This document shows positions 1 to 7,375 of a DNA stretch of 10,951 bases, one piece after another; the first letter of the stretch is position 1; each line of letters starts with the position of its first letter. Origin of the DNA: Bacteroidota bacterium. GTDB lineage: Bacteria > Bacteroidota > Ignavibacteria > Ignavibacteriales > Melioribacteraceae. Both the position numbers and the translations under genes were made by a program. The stretch is from the NCBI GenBank assembly GCA_021786655.1, contig JAJYMU010000136.1:1-10951 (forward strand), written 5' to 3'. Under the pieces are notes generated by a model, which was not told where the DNA came from, did no database searches, and was given only the letters and a program-made list of their open reading frames with translations.

Positions 1-48
1 AAATGGTTAAATAACAAATTAGTCCTTCGAATTTTGTGCTTCTGCTTT

Positions 49-546
49 TTATTTCACGTGTTTTTTCGGATAGTCAAAGAAGAATGTTTTCCCGCAATAC
101 CTTTCTACCTCCGACCACGAATCAATGCCAAGTTTAAGTCCGACAATGGCGCATGTTGGCAATGCAGACAAATACTCGCTTCCCAGCAAATTTGCAAAGT
201 TGGTGATGCCCGGATTATGTCCAAACATTATCGCTGTATGGTGCTTATCATCGATGCCGCGCACAACTGATGTTAACTCGCGCATAGTTGCTTCATAAAT
301 TCGTTCGTCAGTAAGAATATTCTTAGCGAGATACTTCAACTCTTCGGCAAATATTTCAGCAGTTAATAACGCGCGCGCAGCCGGACTGCTAATAATTAAT
401 TCCGGTTTGACATTCTTTTTGCTGAGAAGTTTTGCCATTGCTGCGGCATCGTTGGCGCCACGTTCGTTAAGCGTTCTTTCGAAATCGGATTGGTTAGCTT
501 CATCCCAGCTTGATTTGGCGTGACGAACGAGATAGAGTGTTTTCAT
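49..546 (-). CDS. SixA-like histidine phosphatase family protein
   Basis: The 165-residue protein is a small, single-domain member of the histidine phosphatase (phosphoglycerate mutase-like) superfamily, closest in size and motifs to SixA phosphohistidine phosphatases. Visible motifs are LVRHAKS at residues 6-12, with R8 and the nucleophile H9, the SSPAARA stretch with R58, the acidic IYEA region around E85, and FGHNPG with the second catalytic H110. There is no signal peptide or membrane segment, so it should be cytoplasmic. E. coli SixA removes phosphate from phosphohistidine on PTS or phosphorelay proteins, but the substrate here cannot be read from sequence and no HPt or PTS gene lies in the window. 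It starts 25 bases after the HD gene on the same strand and is probably cotranscribed with it. No convincing Shine-Dalgarno sequence precedes the ATG. Family assignment is firm; the SixA-specific function is inferred. Confidence 0.9.
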   Translation of the reverse strand: MKTLYLVRHAKSSWDEANQSDFERTLNERGANDAAAMAKLLSKKNVKPELIISSPAARALLTAEIFAEELKYLAKNILTDERIYEATMRELTSVVRGIDDKHHTAIMFGHNPGITNFANLLGSEYLSALPTCAIVGLKLGIDSWSEVERYCGKTFFFDYPKKHVK

Positions 547-571
547 TTGGCGGAATTAAATATTGATAGGA

Positions 572-1183
572 TCAAACCGAAAGTTTTTGCAGCTGCTCTT
601 CAAGCGCGCGGATATTTTTTTCTTTCTGCGGCTGAAAATTTTTTAGTGCGTATCCGGTAAAAAAATGATGCTGATTAAGAAATTCGATTGTCTTTGAGAG
701 CCATTCGCTTTCTGTTAGCTTACTATTCGAATAGTGTTCAAACTCGCTTCTAAATAAATCGTTTCGCGCCAAAAAAGTTTTGCGACCAATGTGATTTAAG
801 TCGGCATCGCAAATTATCTGTTCAAATTTATTATGCGGGTTCTGCGGAACTTTAGTTGCCCTAATACAGCCGATTATTTTTTCTATCCTTTCGACGTGAT
901 AATGTTCGCCAGACAAAAATTCAGATGCGTATGCTGCGCTCACTTCTTCATGTCCCGCCGTCTTTTCAATATAGCCCAAATCATGGAACCATGCGGCAAT
1001 CTGAACCATTTCCAAATCGTCCGGCGTTAGCATTTCACCCACGCCGATTTCGATGCTTGAGCCGACAACGTCTTCCGTATGCGCAAGGTTATGATATGTA
1101 TTGCATGACGGAGTTTTCGAGGAGAGAATGCTGATGATGTAATCTTCTGTTGCAGCAAGAATTTGTTTGTGCATATCACCCAT
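572..1183 (-). CDS. Stand-alone HD-domain metal-dependent phosphohydrolase
   Basis: This 203-residue soluble protein has a complete HD signature: H31 and H35 in YHNLAH, the H67-D68 pair in AAWFHDLGY, H78 in GHEE, and D126/D128 in CDADL. It should therefore bind divalent metal and hydrolyse a phosphoester or nucleotide. The C-terminal part (TESEWL, a FLNQHHFFTGYALKNF stretch, then PQKEKNI) resembles, from memory, the N-terminal HD module of Bacteroidota proteins annotated as Pycsar system effector family. Here the protein ends without the transmembrane PycTM part. No downstream reading frame restores it, since the SixA-like gene follows after 25 bases. The ATG at 1181-1183 has no clear ribosome site. 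A second in-frame ATG at codon 4 is preceded by GGGTGAT, which is too close to be convincing. It lies 95 bases after the DsbD_2-like gene, so it may be the tail of the cco operon or a separate unit. The substrate is unknown. Confidence 0.85.
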   Translation of the reverse strand: MGDMHKQILAATEDYIISILSSKTPSCNTYHNLAHTEDVVGSSIEIGVGEMLTPDDLEMVQIAAWFHDLGYIEKTAGHEEVSAAYASEFLSGEHYHVERIEKIIGCIRATKVPQNPHNKFEQIICDADLNHIGRKTFLARNDLFRSEFEHYSNSKLTESEWLSKTIEFLNQHHFFTGYALKNFQPQKEKNIRALEEQLQKLSV

Positions 1184-1278
1184 CTGGATTTTACACGAAC
1201 AAAGATTAGGAAATTCCCGCTGAGAGTAAAATGAAATAAAACCGTGCGTGAATTAGAGCACAAGTTCTATTATCTAAA

Positions 1279-1992
1279 TTACTCGCAGCAATTGGGCTCT
1301 TGGTGAATTTGAACGGCTGGATGAACCAGTTTAGGACTAACATAAGGTATTCCAAGATTCAAACCCCTTAGAATAAATAGTGCGGCAAGAATGAATGCGA
1401 AAGCGGGAACCATTTTTGCAAGCCGTCTTCTGATATTAAGATTAATTATTTTTCCGAAGAGAGCGGTTGCGAACATGATCGGCAGCGTTCCAAGTCCGAA
1501 CAACGCCATATAAAGTGTTCCGCTTAAAACATCTCCGGTTGAAATAGCGCCCGCAATTCCGACGTAAACAAAACCGCACGGCAACAGTCCGTTCAGCAAT
1601 CCGATTGCGAACAGCGATGAAGCATTTTTTCGCGAAGCGAGACGGAAGAAATTTGTTTTGATGAAAGTTGTTATGTTTTTATAAAATTTTAATTCTGAAA
1701 CTTTTGTTTTTATTTTTCTCGGCGTAAGGATATAAATCATAATAATCGCACCGAGAATTATAGAGAGGTTCTGCTGAAGCCCGAACAAAACCAACCTGTT
1801 ACCGAACAAACCGAACATTGCGCCTATAAAACTGTACGTAACTACTCTGCCCAAATTATACAGTATGCGTCCCAGCATAATTTTAAATTGGCTCTCGCCG
1901 AAAACAGGTAGAGCGAGAACAATGGGACCGCACATTCCAACGCAATGTAAACTCCCCAATAATCCTACTGCAAACCCGGTCCAAACTTCCAT
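1279..1992 (-). CDS. DsbD_2/TauE-SafE-like membrane protein of the cco cluster
   Basis: This 237-residue polytopic membrane protein has about six hydrophobic segments. It resembles the DsbD_2 (UreH-like, often labelled sulfite exporter TauE/SafE) family that commonly accompanies ccoGH in Bacteroidota and proteobacteria. The first segment carries HCVGMCGP (H16, C17, M20, C21, G22, P23) and a mid-protein segment carries LLPCG (C139). Paired membrane cysteines of this type suit thiol-disulfide or electron transfer, or soft-metal passage. The C-terminus ends in NCCE (C235, C236). It starts one base after the ccoH stop (TGA-G-ATG), so it is almost certainly translated with ccoH. Its place at the end of the cco operon argues for oxidase maturation, probably copper handling or CcoG redox supply, rather than sulfite export. 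That role is inferred from context; the family label alone does not fix the substrate. Confidence 0.85.
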   Translation of the reverse strand: MEVWTGFAVGLLGSLHCVGMCGPIVLALPVFGESQFKIMLGRILYNLGRVVTYSFIGAMFGLFGNRLVLFGLQQNLSIILGAIIMIYILTPRKIKTKVSELKFYKNITTFIKTNFFRLASRKNASSLFAIGLLNGLLPCGFVYVGIAGAISTGDVLSGTLYMALFGLGTLPIMFATALFGKIINLNIRRRLAKMVPAFAFILAALFILRGLNLGIPYVSPKLVHPAVQIHQEPNCCE

Positions 1993-1993
1993 C

Positions 1994-2437
1994 TCAATCC
2001 GTCATTATTATTTTTTCGTTGAAGTAAGTATTTCCTTTAGCGTTCCAATCCACTTGAACTTTCCACAATCCTTTTTCAAGATTAGTCGTTCTAAAACTTT
2101 GTGTGTGAGTAGAATCAAGTGTGATGTTCACAGCAAAATCTTTTGTCTTATCCGCCGGTCTGTAAAACTGAATTGTTCCGCCAATCTCGGTCGGTCTAAA
2201 AATTTTTGGGAATGATAATTTCACGATTCCAGATTCCAAATTTATGTTTAGCTGTTCGGGTAGTTCTTTGGCTCTATTCTCCTTATCAATCTGCTCCTGG
2301 TATTTGATCTCCTTAGCGTAATAATCTTTGGTAACAAGTCCAACGTCTTGATTCATAAAAATTACCACAAGAACCAAAACAGCGACCACGAAAAAAATAT
2401 AAGTTGCGGCGATTTTTACGCCCCAAGAAATTTTCAT
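1994..2437 (-). CDS. ccoH: FixH/CcoH family cbb3 oxidase assembly protein
   Basis: CcoH is a small membrane-anchored protein required for stable assembly of cbb3 oxidase. This 147-residue version has one N-terminal transmembrane helix (about residues 8-28) followed by a periplasmic beta-rich domain. The stretch just after the helix (QDVGLVTKDYYAKEIKYQ, from residue 30) is the most recognisable FixH-like part: the DYYAKEI segment recurs in the family. The C-terminal part (EKGLWKVQVDWNAKG) fits the FixH fold. Its ATG overlaps the ccoG stop codon by one base (TGATG at 2439-2435), a translational-coupling arrangement. The DsbD_2-like gene follows after one base. Position between ccoG and that gene is the standard cco order, which makes the call stronger than the modest motif content alone. 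Confidence 0.9.
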   Translation of the reverse strand: MKISWGVKIAATYIFFVVAVLVLVVIFMNQDVGLVTKDYYAKEIKYQEQIDKENRAKELPEQLNINLESGIVKLSFPKIFRPTEIGGTIQFYRPADKTKDFAVNITLDSTHTQSFRTTNLEKGLWKVQVDWNAKGNTYFNEKIIMTD

Positions 2438-3837
2438 CAGTTTACTCTCCCTAAAAATGCAGTTTGTATTACGTTGATAGTTTTTCCTTCCGACGTAACT
2501 GTAATCTTAAAATTTGTTTTCAATTGTTTGATCTCAGATTTCGGAAGTATGACTAGAAATTTTCCTTCCGCTACGCCTTGTGGTCCAACATTCAAATCAT
2601 TACCGAGCAATTTTATTTCTCCTTGTAAGTTTTGCAGAGATAGCTTCACCGGCAAAGCATTAAATGTTTTGTTGATAATTTTCACATCGTAAATGTTGCT
2701 GATTTTATCGCCGGGTTGTTCCTGGAAAAACATGCCGGGTGTGCGGAGAATACTTAACTCAACATCGGAGCGCGTGGCAAGTATATATGAAATAAGTGTT
2801 ACAAGCAGAACGAGCACAACGGTGTAGCCAATTGTGCGCGGTTTGAAAATCGGTTGCTTGCCGGTTTCAATTCCGTTTTTCGAGGCGTACCGGATCAAAC
2901 CTTTCGGGCGTTTTACCTTTTCCATAACGTCGTCGCATGCATCAATGCAAGCGGTGCAGTTAACACACTCAAGCTGTGTTCCATTTCGAATGTCTATGCC
3001 TGTCGGACAAACATCAACGCATAAATGGCAATCGATACAATCGCCGGAAATTTGGTTGGAATTTTTTTTGATTTTTCCGCGCGGCTCGCCCCGTTTGTAA
3101 TCGTAATGAATTACAATCGAATTTTGATCCAGCATTACTCCCTGAAGTCTTCCGTACGGACAAACGAGTGTACACGCTTGCTCACGGAACGAAGCAAACA
3201 CAAAGTAAAATATTCCAGAGAAAATTAGAACTGCGAGAAAAGTTGAAAAATGTTCTGTTGGTGTGTCTTTGATGTATTGAAAGAGTTCATGCTCGCCGAT
3301 TATGTAAGAAAGAAAAATGTTGGAGATGAGAAACGACAAGCCGAAAAAGATTATCTGTTTCGACGACTTCTTGAAAAGTTTTTCGGCATTCCACGGAGCG
3401 TTTTTAAGCGCTCGTTGTTTGGCAGCATCGCCTTCGATAAAATATTCAATTTTGCGGAATACCATTTCCATAAAAACGGTTTGAGGACAAATCCAGCCGC
3501 AGAACAATCTGCCGTACACTACCGTGAATAGAAATATCGAAACTATTAGCGCGATCATCGTTAATGCGAATAAGAACATGTCATGTGGACCAAACGGAAT
3601 TCCGAAAATGATAAACTTTCTTTCAAGCACATTGAGAAGAATAAACGGATGACCATTGATCTTGATAAACGGTGCTGCAAACAAAAATGCCACCAAGAAA
3701 ATGCTGACTACTATCCGCGCATGATGAAATTTTCCCGAAGGTTTTTTGGGAAAAACCCATTTCCGTTTTCCTTCCTTAGTTACAGTAGCAAGCGAGTCGC
3801 GGAATTCTTCTTCTTTAGTAAAGTTACTCTCGTTCAT
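2437..3837 (-). CDS. ccoG: Cytochrome c oxidase accessory protein CcoG (FixG/RdxA), polyferredoxin
   Basis: CcoG is a membrane iron-sulfur protein needed for cbb3 biogenesis; in proteobacteria it has been linked to reduction of Cu(II) before delivery to the oxidase. The 466-residue protein shows the family layout. There are transmembrane helices near 39-58 and 86-108, then a CGWICPQ motif (C113, C117). Helices near 161-180 and 196-214 are followed by CTLVCPYGR (C222, C226). Two [4Fe-4S] ferredoxin motifs follow: C267/C270/C273/C277 with the classical CP ending, and C291/C294/C297/C301. A last helix lies near 336-354, with a periplasmic Ig-like FixG C-terminal domain from about 375 to the end. 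Length and motifs are intact. The gene begins three bases after the ccoP stop and overlaps ccoH by one base at its end. Confidence 0.97.
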   Translation of the reverse strand: MNESNFTKEEEFRDSLATVTKEGKRKWVFPKKPSGKFHHARIVVSIFLVAFLFAAPFIKINGHPFILLNVLERKFIIFGIPFGPHDMFLFALTMIALIVSIFLFTVVYGRLFCGWICPQTVFMEMVFRKIEYFIEGDAAKQRALKNAPWNAEKLFKKSSKQIIFFGLSFLISNIFLSYIIGEHELFQYIKDTPTEHFSTFLAVLIFSGIFYFVFASFREQACTLVCPYGRLQGVMLDQNSIVIHYDYKRGEPRGKIKKNSNQISGDCIDCHLCVDVCPTGIDIRNGTQLECVNCTACIDACDDVMEKVKRPKGLIRYASKNGIETGKQPIFKPRTIGYTVVLVLLVTLISYILATRSDVELSILRTPGMFFQEQPGDKISNIYDVKIINKTFNALPVKLSLQNLQGEIKLLGNDLNVGPQGVAEGKFLVILPKSEIKQLKTNFKITVTSEGKTINVIQTAFLGRVN

Positions 3838-3840
3838 AAA

Positions 3841-4704
3841 TTATTTTTGTGCATTTGCAGAATCAGTTTTTGGTTCCTCCCACTTTTCTCCTTGCGGCGG
3901 TTTCGCATTAGGCGGATTTGTACCGTGCAAAGACATAACGTAACTGGCAACAGTTTGAATTTTTTTCGGATCGAGCTGTGTCTGCCAGCTGATCATTCCT
4001 TTGGCCGGAACGCCGTTAGTAATTGTTCTAAAAATATTTTTTATGCCGCCGCCGTTAATCCAGTAATCGTCCGTTAGATTGGGACCAACTACACCTTGAG
4101 CGTTTTGACCGTGACATGTGACGCAATCCTTTTGAAATATTTCTTTACCTTCGCTTAGAGCTGCCGGGTCTGTTAGCTGCGTAACGGTCGCTTCGCTAAT
4201 GAATGCGCCGGATTTTATGAGAAGCTGTCGCTCGAAAGCGGCTTGCTGCATTTCTTGATTGTATTCGTTCGATGAAACTTGTCCGTTGCCGAACACGTGA
4301 AAAACCATCATGTATATTATTCCCCAAACAATTGTGCCGTAGAAAAGGAAACTGTACCAAGGGGGAATACGGCTATCGAGTTCTCGGATCCCATCGAAAT
4401 CGTGATCCAGAAGAATCTCAGCTTCTTTTTCAATCGGCTGTAAACTCACTAAATATTTTTTGAGGTTGCTCAACGGATTTTTGAAAAGTCTTCCTTCATT
4501 GTCATTCTTTTCGGAATAAACAACTGCCAGCCAGATAACGAAGGCAATAAAAAGTAATGTAATCACTGTCATCACTCTCATTATTGCATCAAGATCATAA
4601 CCGCCGGGTTGGATTTGAACTTGAACTGCCCACGAATTTGAATGACCGGTAAACGTTGCAGCTAAAAACAAAATCGAGAACCAAATTTTATTCTGTGACT
4701 TCAT
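3841..4704 (-). CDS. ccoP: cbb3-type cytochrome oxidase subunit III CcoP, mono-haem form
   Basis: CcoP is the membrane-anchored cytochrome c subunit that passes electrons towards CcoO. This 287-residue form has an N-terminal hydrophobic stretch (about 7-26) that could be a signal peptide or helix, then transmembrane helices near 40-63 and 117-138. Between them is the typical CcoP N-domain motif HDFDGIRELDSRIPPWY (from residue 101). Only one haem c motif is present, CVTCH at C194/C197/H198, followed by GPNL and a probable axial methionine M237 in GMISW. Proteobacterial CcoP usually has two haems. The C-terminus is a Pro/Lys/Glu-rich tail. The start lies inside ccoQ (17-base overlap, 4688-4704), so the two are probably translationally coupled. 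The single-haem form is common in Bacteroidota and is not by itself a sign of damage. Confidence 0.95.
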   Translation of the reverse strand: MKSQNKIWFSILFLAATFTGHSNSWAVQVQIQPGGYDLDAIMRVMTVITLLFIAFVIWLAVVYSEKNDNEGRLFKNPLSNLKKYLVSLQPIEKEAEILLDHDFDGIRELDSRIPPWYSFLFYGTIVWGIIYMMVFHVFGNGQVSSNEYNQEMQQAAFERQLLIKSGAFISEATVTQLTDPAALSEGKEIFQKDCVTCHGQNAQGVVGPNLTDDYWINGGGIKNIFRTITNGVPAKGMISWQTQLDPKKIQTVASYVMSLHGTNPPNAKPPQGEKWEEPKTDSANAQK

Positions 4705-4894
4705 TTTTTATCTCTGATTTATTTTCGTTTTCTAAATTAGAATCGAGCGGAAGGTTTTCCATTTCGGAAATGTATTTTTTATCCAATCTGAATACCCATA
4801 CAAGAGTAAACAAGAAGAGACTAATGAAAATGATCATCGATATGATCGGATATATTTCAATACCTTCTATTTTGCTTAAATGTTCGGAAAACAT
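4688..4894 (-). CDS. ccoQ: Small cbb3 oxidase subunit CcoQ (FixQ-like)
   Basis: This 68-residue protein has a single transmembrane helix (about residues 15-36) followed by a charged cytoplasmic tail. The hydrophobic GIEIYPIISMIIF stretch and the post-helix DKKYISEMENLPLD stretch resemble the CcoQ/FixQ-like proteins found between ccoNO and ccoP in Bacteroidota. CcoQ is thought to stabilise the oxidase complex. Translation is supported by AGAAGG (4905-4900, minus strand), five bases before the ATG; this site overlaps the TAG stop of ccoNO. The gene sits nine bases after ccoNO and overlaps the ccoP start by 17 bases. Such short genes are weakly conserved, so position carries much of the assignment. 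Confidence 0.85.
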   Translation of the reverse strand: MFSEHLSKIEGIEIYPIISMIIFISLFLFTLVWVFRLDKKYISEMENLPLDSNLENENKSEIKNEVTE

Positions 4895-4903
4895 TTTTAC
4901 CTT

Positions 4904-7030
4904 CTACTTTGTTGCAGTTGTTTTAACTTTTATATCTGTTCCGAGACGCTGCAGATAAGCAATCAACGCGATAATATCCTTATCCGGTTCGGCCGGAACG
5001 CCGTTGTTGATTAAGTCTTGTGTGATAACATCAGCTTGTTTTGCAAGATCGATGTTAGCGTATCTATCGTATCCCGCTTCGTACGGTACGCCGAGTGAAC
5101 GCATCGCCCGTATTTTTGTTGCGGTTGTAGTTGTATCCAGCGTTTGAGTAAGCAGCCATGGGAAGCGGGGCATTATGGAACCTGGCGACATTTGTCTAGG
5201 ATCTTGCATGTGCAAATAATGCCAGAGGTTGGAATACTTTCCGCCTTCTCTTGCTAAATCCGGTCCCGTTCTTTTTGATCCCCACAAGAAAGGATGATCG
5301 TAAACATACTCTCCGGCTTTTGAATACTCGCCGTATCGTTCTGTTTCTGATCTGAACGGACGCACAAGCTGCGAATGGCATGAAACGCATCCCTCGCGAA
5401 TATAAATGTCTCTTCCTTGCAGTTCTAACGGAGTGTAAGGTTTAACGCTGGCGATTGTTGGAATGTTCGACTTGATTAAAAATGTCGGAACCATTTCAAC
5501 CAAACCGCCGATGAGAATTACGATAACAGAAAGAAGAGCAAACTTCACCGGACGTTTTTCGAGCCAGCGGTGAATCATTCCGCGTTTCAGTTTGTCCGCA
5601 TCTCTATCGTAAGGCGAGGCTTCCGCTTCTTCATTTTTTACAAACGTACCTTGCTTGGCTGTCTTCACAAGATTGTATGCGAGCAAGATTAATCCTGAGA
5701 AGTAGAGCAGCCCGCCAAACGATCTGATAATGTACATCGGAATTATTTGCAGCGTCGTTTCCAAAAAGTTTGGATACTGCAGCATCCCGAGCGGATTAAA
5801 AAGAACGGGACCGAACGATTGTGTTATGCCCGACCAGTACATTGGTATTACATAGAAAACTATTCCGAGCGTTGAAATCCAAAAATGTGTGTTCGCCAAT
5901 TTTTTTGAATATAGTTCCGTATTCCAAAGCTTTGGAACCATCCAATAAAGAATTCCAAATGAAAGCATTCCGTTCCATCCAAGCGCGCCGACGTGAACAT
6001 GCGCTATAATCCAGTCGGTGAAGTGGGCGATCGCATTCACATTTTTCAGCGAAAGCATCGGACCTTCGAAGGTTGCCATTCCGTATGCGGTAACTGCAAC
6101 AACCATAAATTTAAGAATCGGATCGTCTCTAACTCTATCCCACGCACCGCGCAGAGTTAACAATCCGTTCAGCATTCCGCCCCACGATGGAGCGATCAGC
6201 ATTATCGAAAAAACTGTTCCTAATGATTGAGCCCAATCCGGCAGAGCAGAGTAGAGAAGATGGTGCGGACCCGCCCAGATGTAAATAAAAATTAAAGCCC
6301 AGAAGTGAAGGATGGATAATCTATAAGAATACACCGGTCTGTTTGCCGCTTTTGGAAGGAAGTAGTACATCAATCCCAAGTACGGAGTTGTTAGAAAGAA
6401 TGCGACGGCATTGTGACCGTACCACCATTGAACAAGCGCGTCTTGAACTCCGGCGTAAACCGAATAACTTTTAAAAAGTGAAACCGGAAGTTCGATTGAG
6501 TTAACAACGTGAAGCACAGTAACGGTTACAAATGTTGCAATGTAAAACCAAACTGCAACATACATGTGCTTCTCTCTTCGTTTGATAATTGTTCCGAACA
6601 TGTTTGCGCCGAACGAAAGCCAAACGATCGCAATCAAAATATCTATAGGCCATTCAAGTTCCGCATACTCTTTGCTCGTAGTAATTCCGAGGGGTAGAGT
6701 TACCGCTGCCAAAACAATTATTAACTGCCAACCCCAAAAGTGAAATTGACTTAGGAAGTCGTTCCACAATCTTGCTTTGCACACTCTCTGCAGCGAATAA
6801 TAAATGCCGGCAAACATCATGTTGCCCACAAATGCGAAGATCACCGCGTTGGTATGCAGCGGCCGGATTCTTCCGAAAGTTATATACTGTATTCCGAAAC
6901 TGAGTTCGGGTACATAGAGTTGAATTGCTATAATTAAACCGACAAGCATTCCCACTACCGCAAAGATTACAGTTGCAATTATGAATTGCTTGACGATCTG
7001 ATTATCGTAACTGAATTTCTCCACATGCAT
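4904..7030 (-). CDS. ccoNO: Fused cbb3-type cytochrome oxidase subunits I and II (CcoN-CcoO)
   Basis: This 708-residue fusion is the catalytic core of the cbb3 oxidase, reducing O2 to water and pumping protons. Residues 1 to about 455 are a 12-helix CcoN. Its metal and haem ligands are all visible: H59 and H346 (low-spin haem b), H344 (haem b3), H206, H256 and H257 (CuB), and Y250 in YIWAGPHH, matching the Tyr cross-linked to a CuB histidine in the family. These positions are offset by one from the remembered Pseudomonas stutzeri CcoN numbering. A linker of about 40 residues leads to the CcoO part: an anchor helix near 497-519, the haem c site CVSCH (C548/C551/H552) and a probable axial M620 in SPGSIMPRFPW. 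The fusion is typical of Bacteroidota. The ATG at 7030 is chosen because AGGAG lies eight bases upstream. Confidence 0.97.
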   Translation of the reverse strand: MHVEKFSYDNQIVKQFIIATVIFAVVGMLVGLIIAIQLYVPELSFGIQYITFGRIRPLHTNAVIFAFVGNMMFAGIYYSLQRVCKARLWNDFLSQFHFWGWQLIIVLAAVTLPLGITTSKEYAELEWPIDILIAIVWLSFGANMFGTIIKRREKHMYVAVWFYIATFVTVTVLHVVNSIELPVSLFKSYSVYAGVQDALVQWWYGHNAVAFFLTTPYLGLMYYFLPKAANRPVYSYRLSILHFWALIFIYIWAGPHHLLYSALPDWAQSLGTVFSIMLIAPSWGGMLNGLLTLRGAWDRVRDDPILKFMVVAVTAYGMATFEGPMLSLKNVNAIAHFTDWIIAHVHVGALGWNGMLSFGILYWMVPKLWNTELYSKKLANTHFWISTLGIVFYVIPMYWSGITQSFGPVLFNPLGMLQYPNFLETTLQIIPMYIIRSFGGLLYFSGLILLAYNLVKTAKQGTFVKNEEAEASPYDRDADKLKRGMIHRWLEKRPVKFALLSVIVILIGGLVEMVPTFLIKSNIPTIASVKPYTPLELQGRDIYIREGCVSCHSQLVRPFRSETERYGEYSKAGEYVYDHPFLWGSKRTGPDLAREGGKYSNLWHYLHMQDPRQMSPGSIMPRFPWLLTQTLDTTTTATKIRAMRSLGVPYEAGYDRYANIDLAKQADVITQDLINNGVPAEPDKDIIALIAYLQRLGTDIKVKTTATK

Positions 7031-7038
7031 GAAGAGAA

Positions 7039-7043
7039 CTCCT
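7039..7043 (-). promoter_or_regulatory. Ribosome binding site of ccoNO
   Basis: The minus strand reads AGGAG here, eight bases before the ccoNO ATG at 7030-7028. It is among the clearest Shine-Dalgarno matches in the cco block and fixes the start of the fused subunit. Confidence 0.7.
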
Positions 7044-7100
7044 CTGATTATTTATGAAAAAGTGTGAAGCAGAATTTGGAAAATAGAATTCAGAAGGTAG

Positions 7101-7132
7101 TCCGCCTCGCCGAAGACACGAGTTGAGGTGGA
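7101..7132. repeat. Imperfect inverted repeat between ccoS and ccoNO
   Basis: TCCGCCTC (7101-7108) faces GAGGTGGA (7125-7132) across a 16-base spacer. Seven of the eight positions pair perfectly. The eighth is a G-U wobble in a plus-strand RNA but an A-C mismatch in the minus-strand transcript of the operon. No T-run follows on the minus strand, so it is not a classical intrinsic terminator. It lies in the only sizeable gap in the cco block (7031-7135) and could be an RNA processing or stability element, or chance. Confidence 0.4.
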
Positions 7133-7135
7133 AAG

Positions 7136-7375
7136 TTAGGAATTAGAATGAATGTTTTTCTTCTCTTCTTCCTTTCTGTTTTCTTTTTCCATCTTCTTAT
7201 TCAAGTCATTTGCTTTCTTATTTTTGAATTCCGTTTTCTGATTTTCAAATAAAATTCTAACCGATGGCGTGTACTTATCGTCGTACTGTCCGCTTTTTAC
7301 CGCCCACAAGTATGCAATTAGAAATCCGCTTGCAACCAAAAGACTAGCGCCAATTAATACCACGACCACAGACAT
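7136..7375 (-). CDS. ccoS: cbb3-type cytochrome oxidase assembly protein CcoS
   Basis: This 79-residue protein has an N-terminal transmembrane helix (about residues 4-25, ending FLIAYLWAVKSGQYDD), which is the CcoS hallmark. A highly charged Lys/Glu/Asn tail from about residue 45 is lineage-variable. CcoS is needed for incorporation of the redox cofactors into the oxidase; without it in proteobacteria the complex assembles but is inactive. Its ATG overlaps the ccoI stop by one base (TAATG, 7377-7373 on the minus strand). A GAGG sits about ten bases upstream inside ccoI. Coupling to ccoI is standard for this gene pair. Confidence 0.93.
   Translation of the reverse strand: MSVVVVLIGASLLVASGFLIAYLWAVKSGQYDDKYTPSVRILFENQKTEFKNKKANDLNKKMEKENRKEEEKKNIHSNS

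Noticed and set aside
1..48. Terminator after the SixA-like gene
   Set aside because: No stem-loop with a T-run was found on the minus strand downstream of the stop at 49-51.
1197..1206. Possible -7 element (TAATCTTTG on the minus strand) before the HD gene
   Set aside because: The spacing is one base too long for TAnnTTTG and no -33 element is visible. It is too weak to list as a promoter.
1027..1263. 78-codon minus-strand open frame overlapping the start of the HD gene
   Set aside because: Half of it is out of frame with the well-supported HD protein and its translation shows no domain. It is best seen as a shadow frame.
1865..2215. 116-codon plus-strand open frame across the ccoH/DsbD_2-like junction
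   Set aside because: It is antisense to two conserved genes, with no ribosome site and no family resemblance.
3583..4077. 164-codon plus-strand open frame
   Set aside because: It lies antisense to ccoG and ccoP, which have complete family motifs. Its translation is Phe/Arg/Ser-rich with no recognisable domain.
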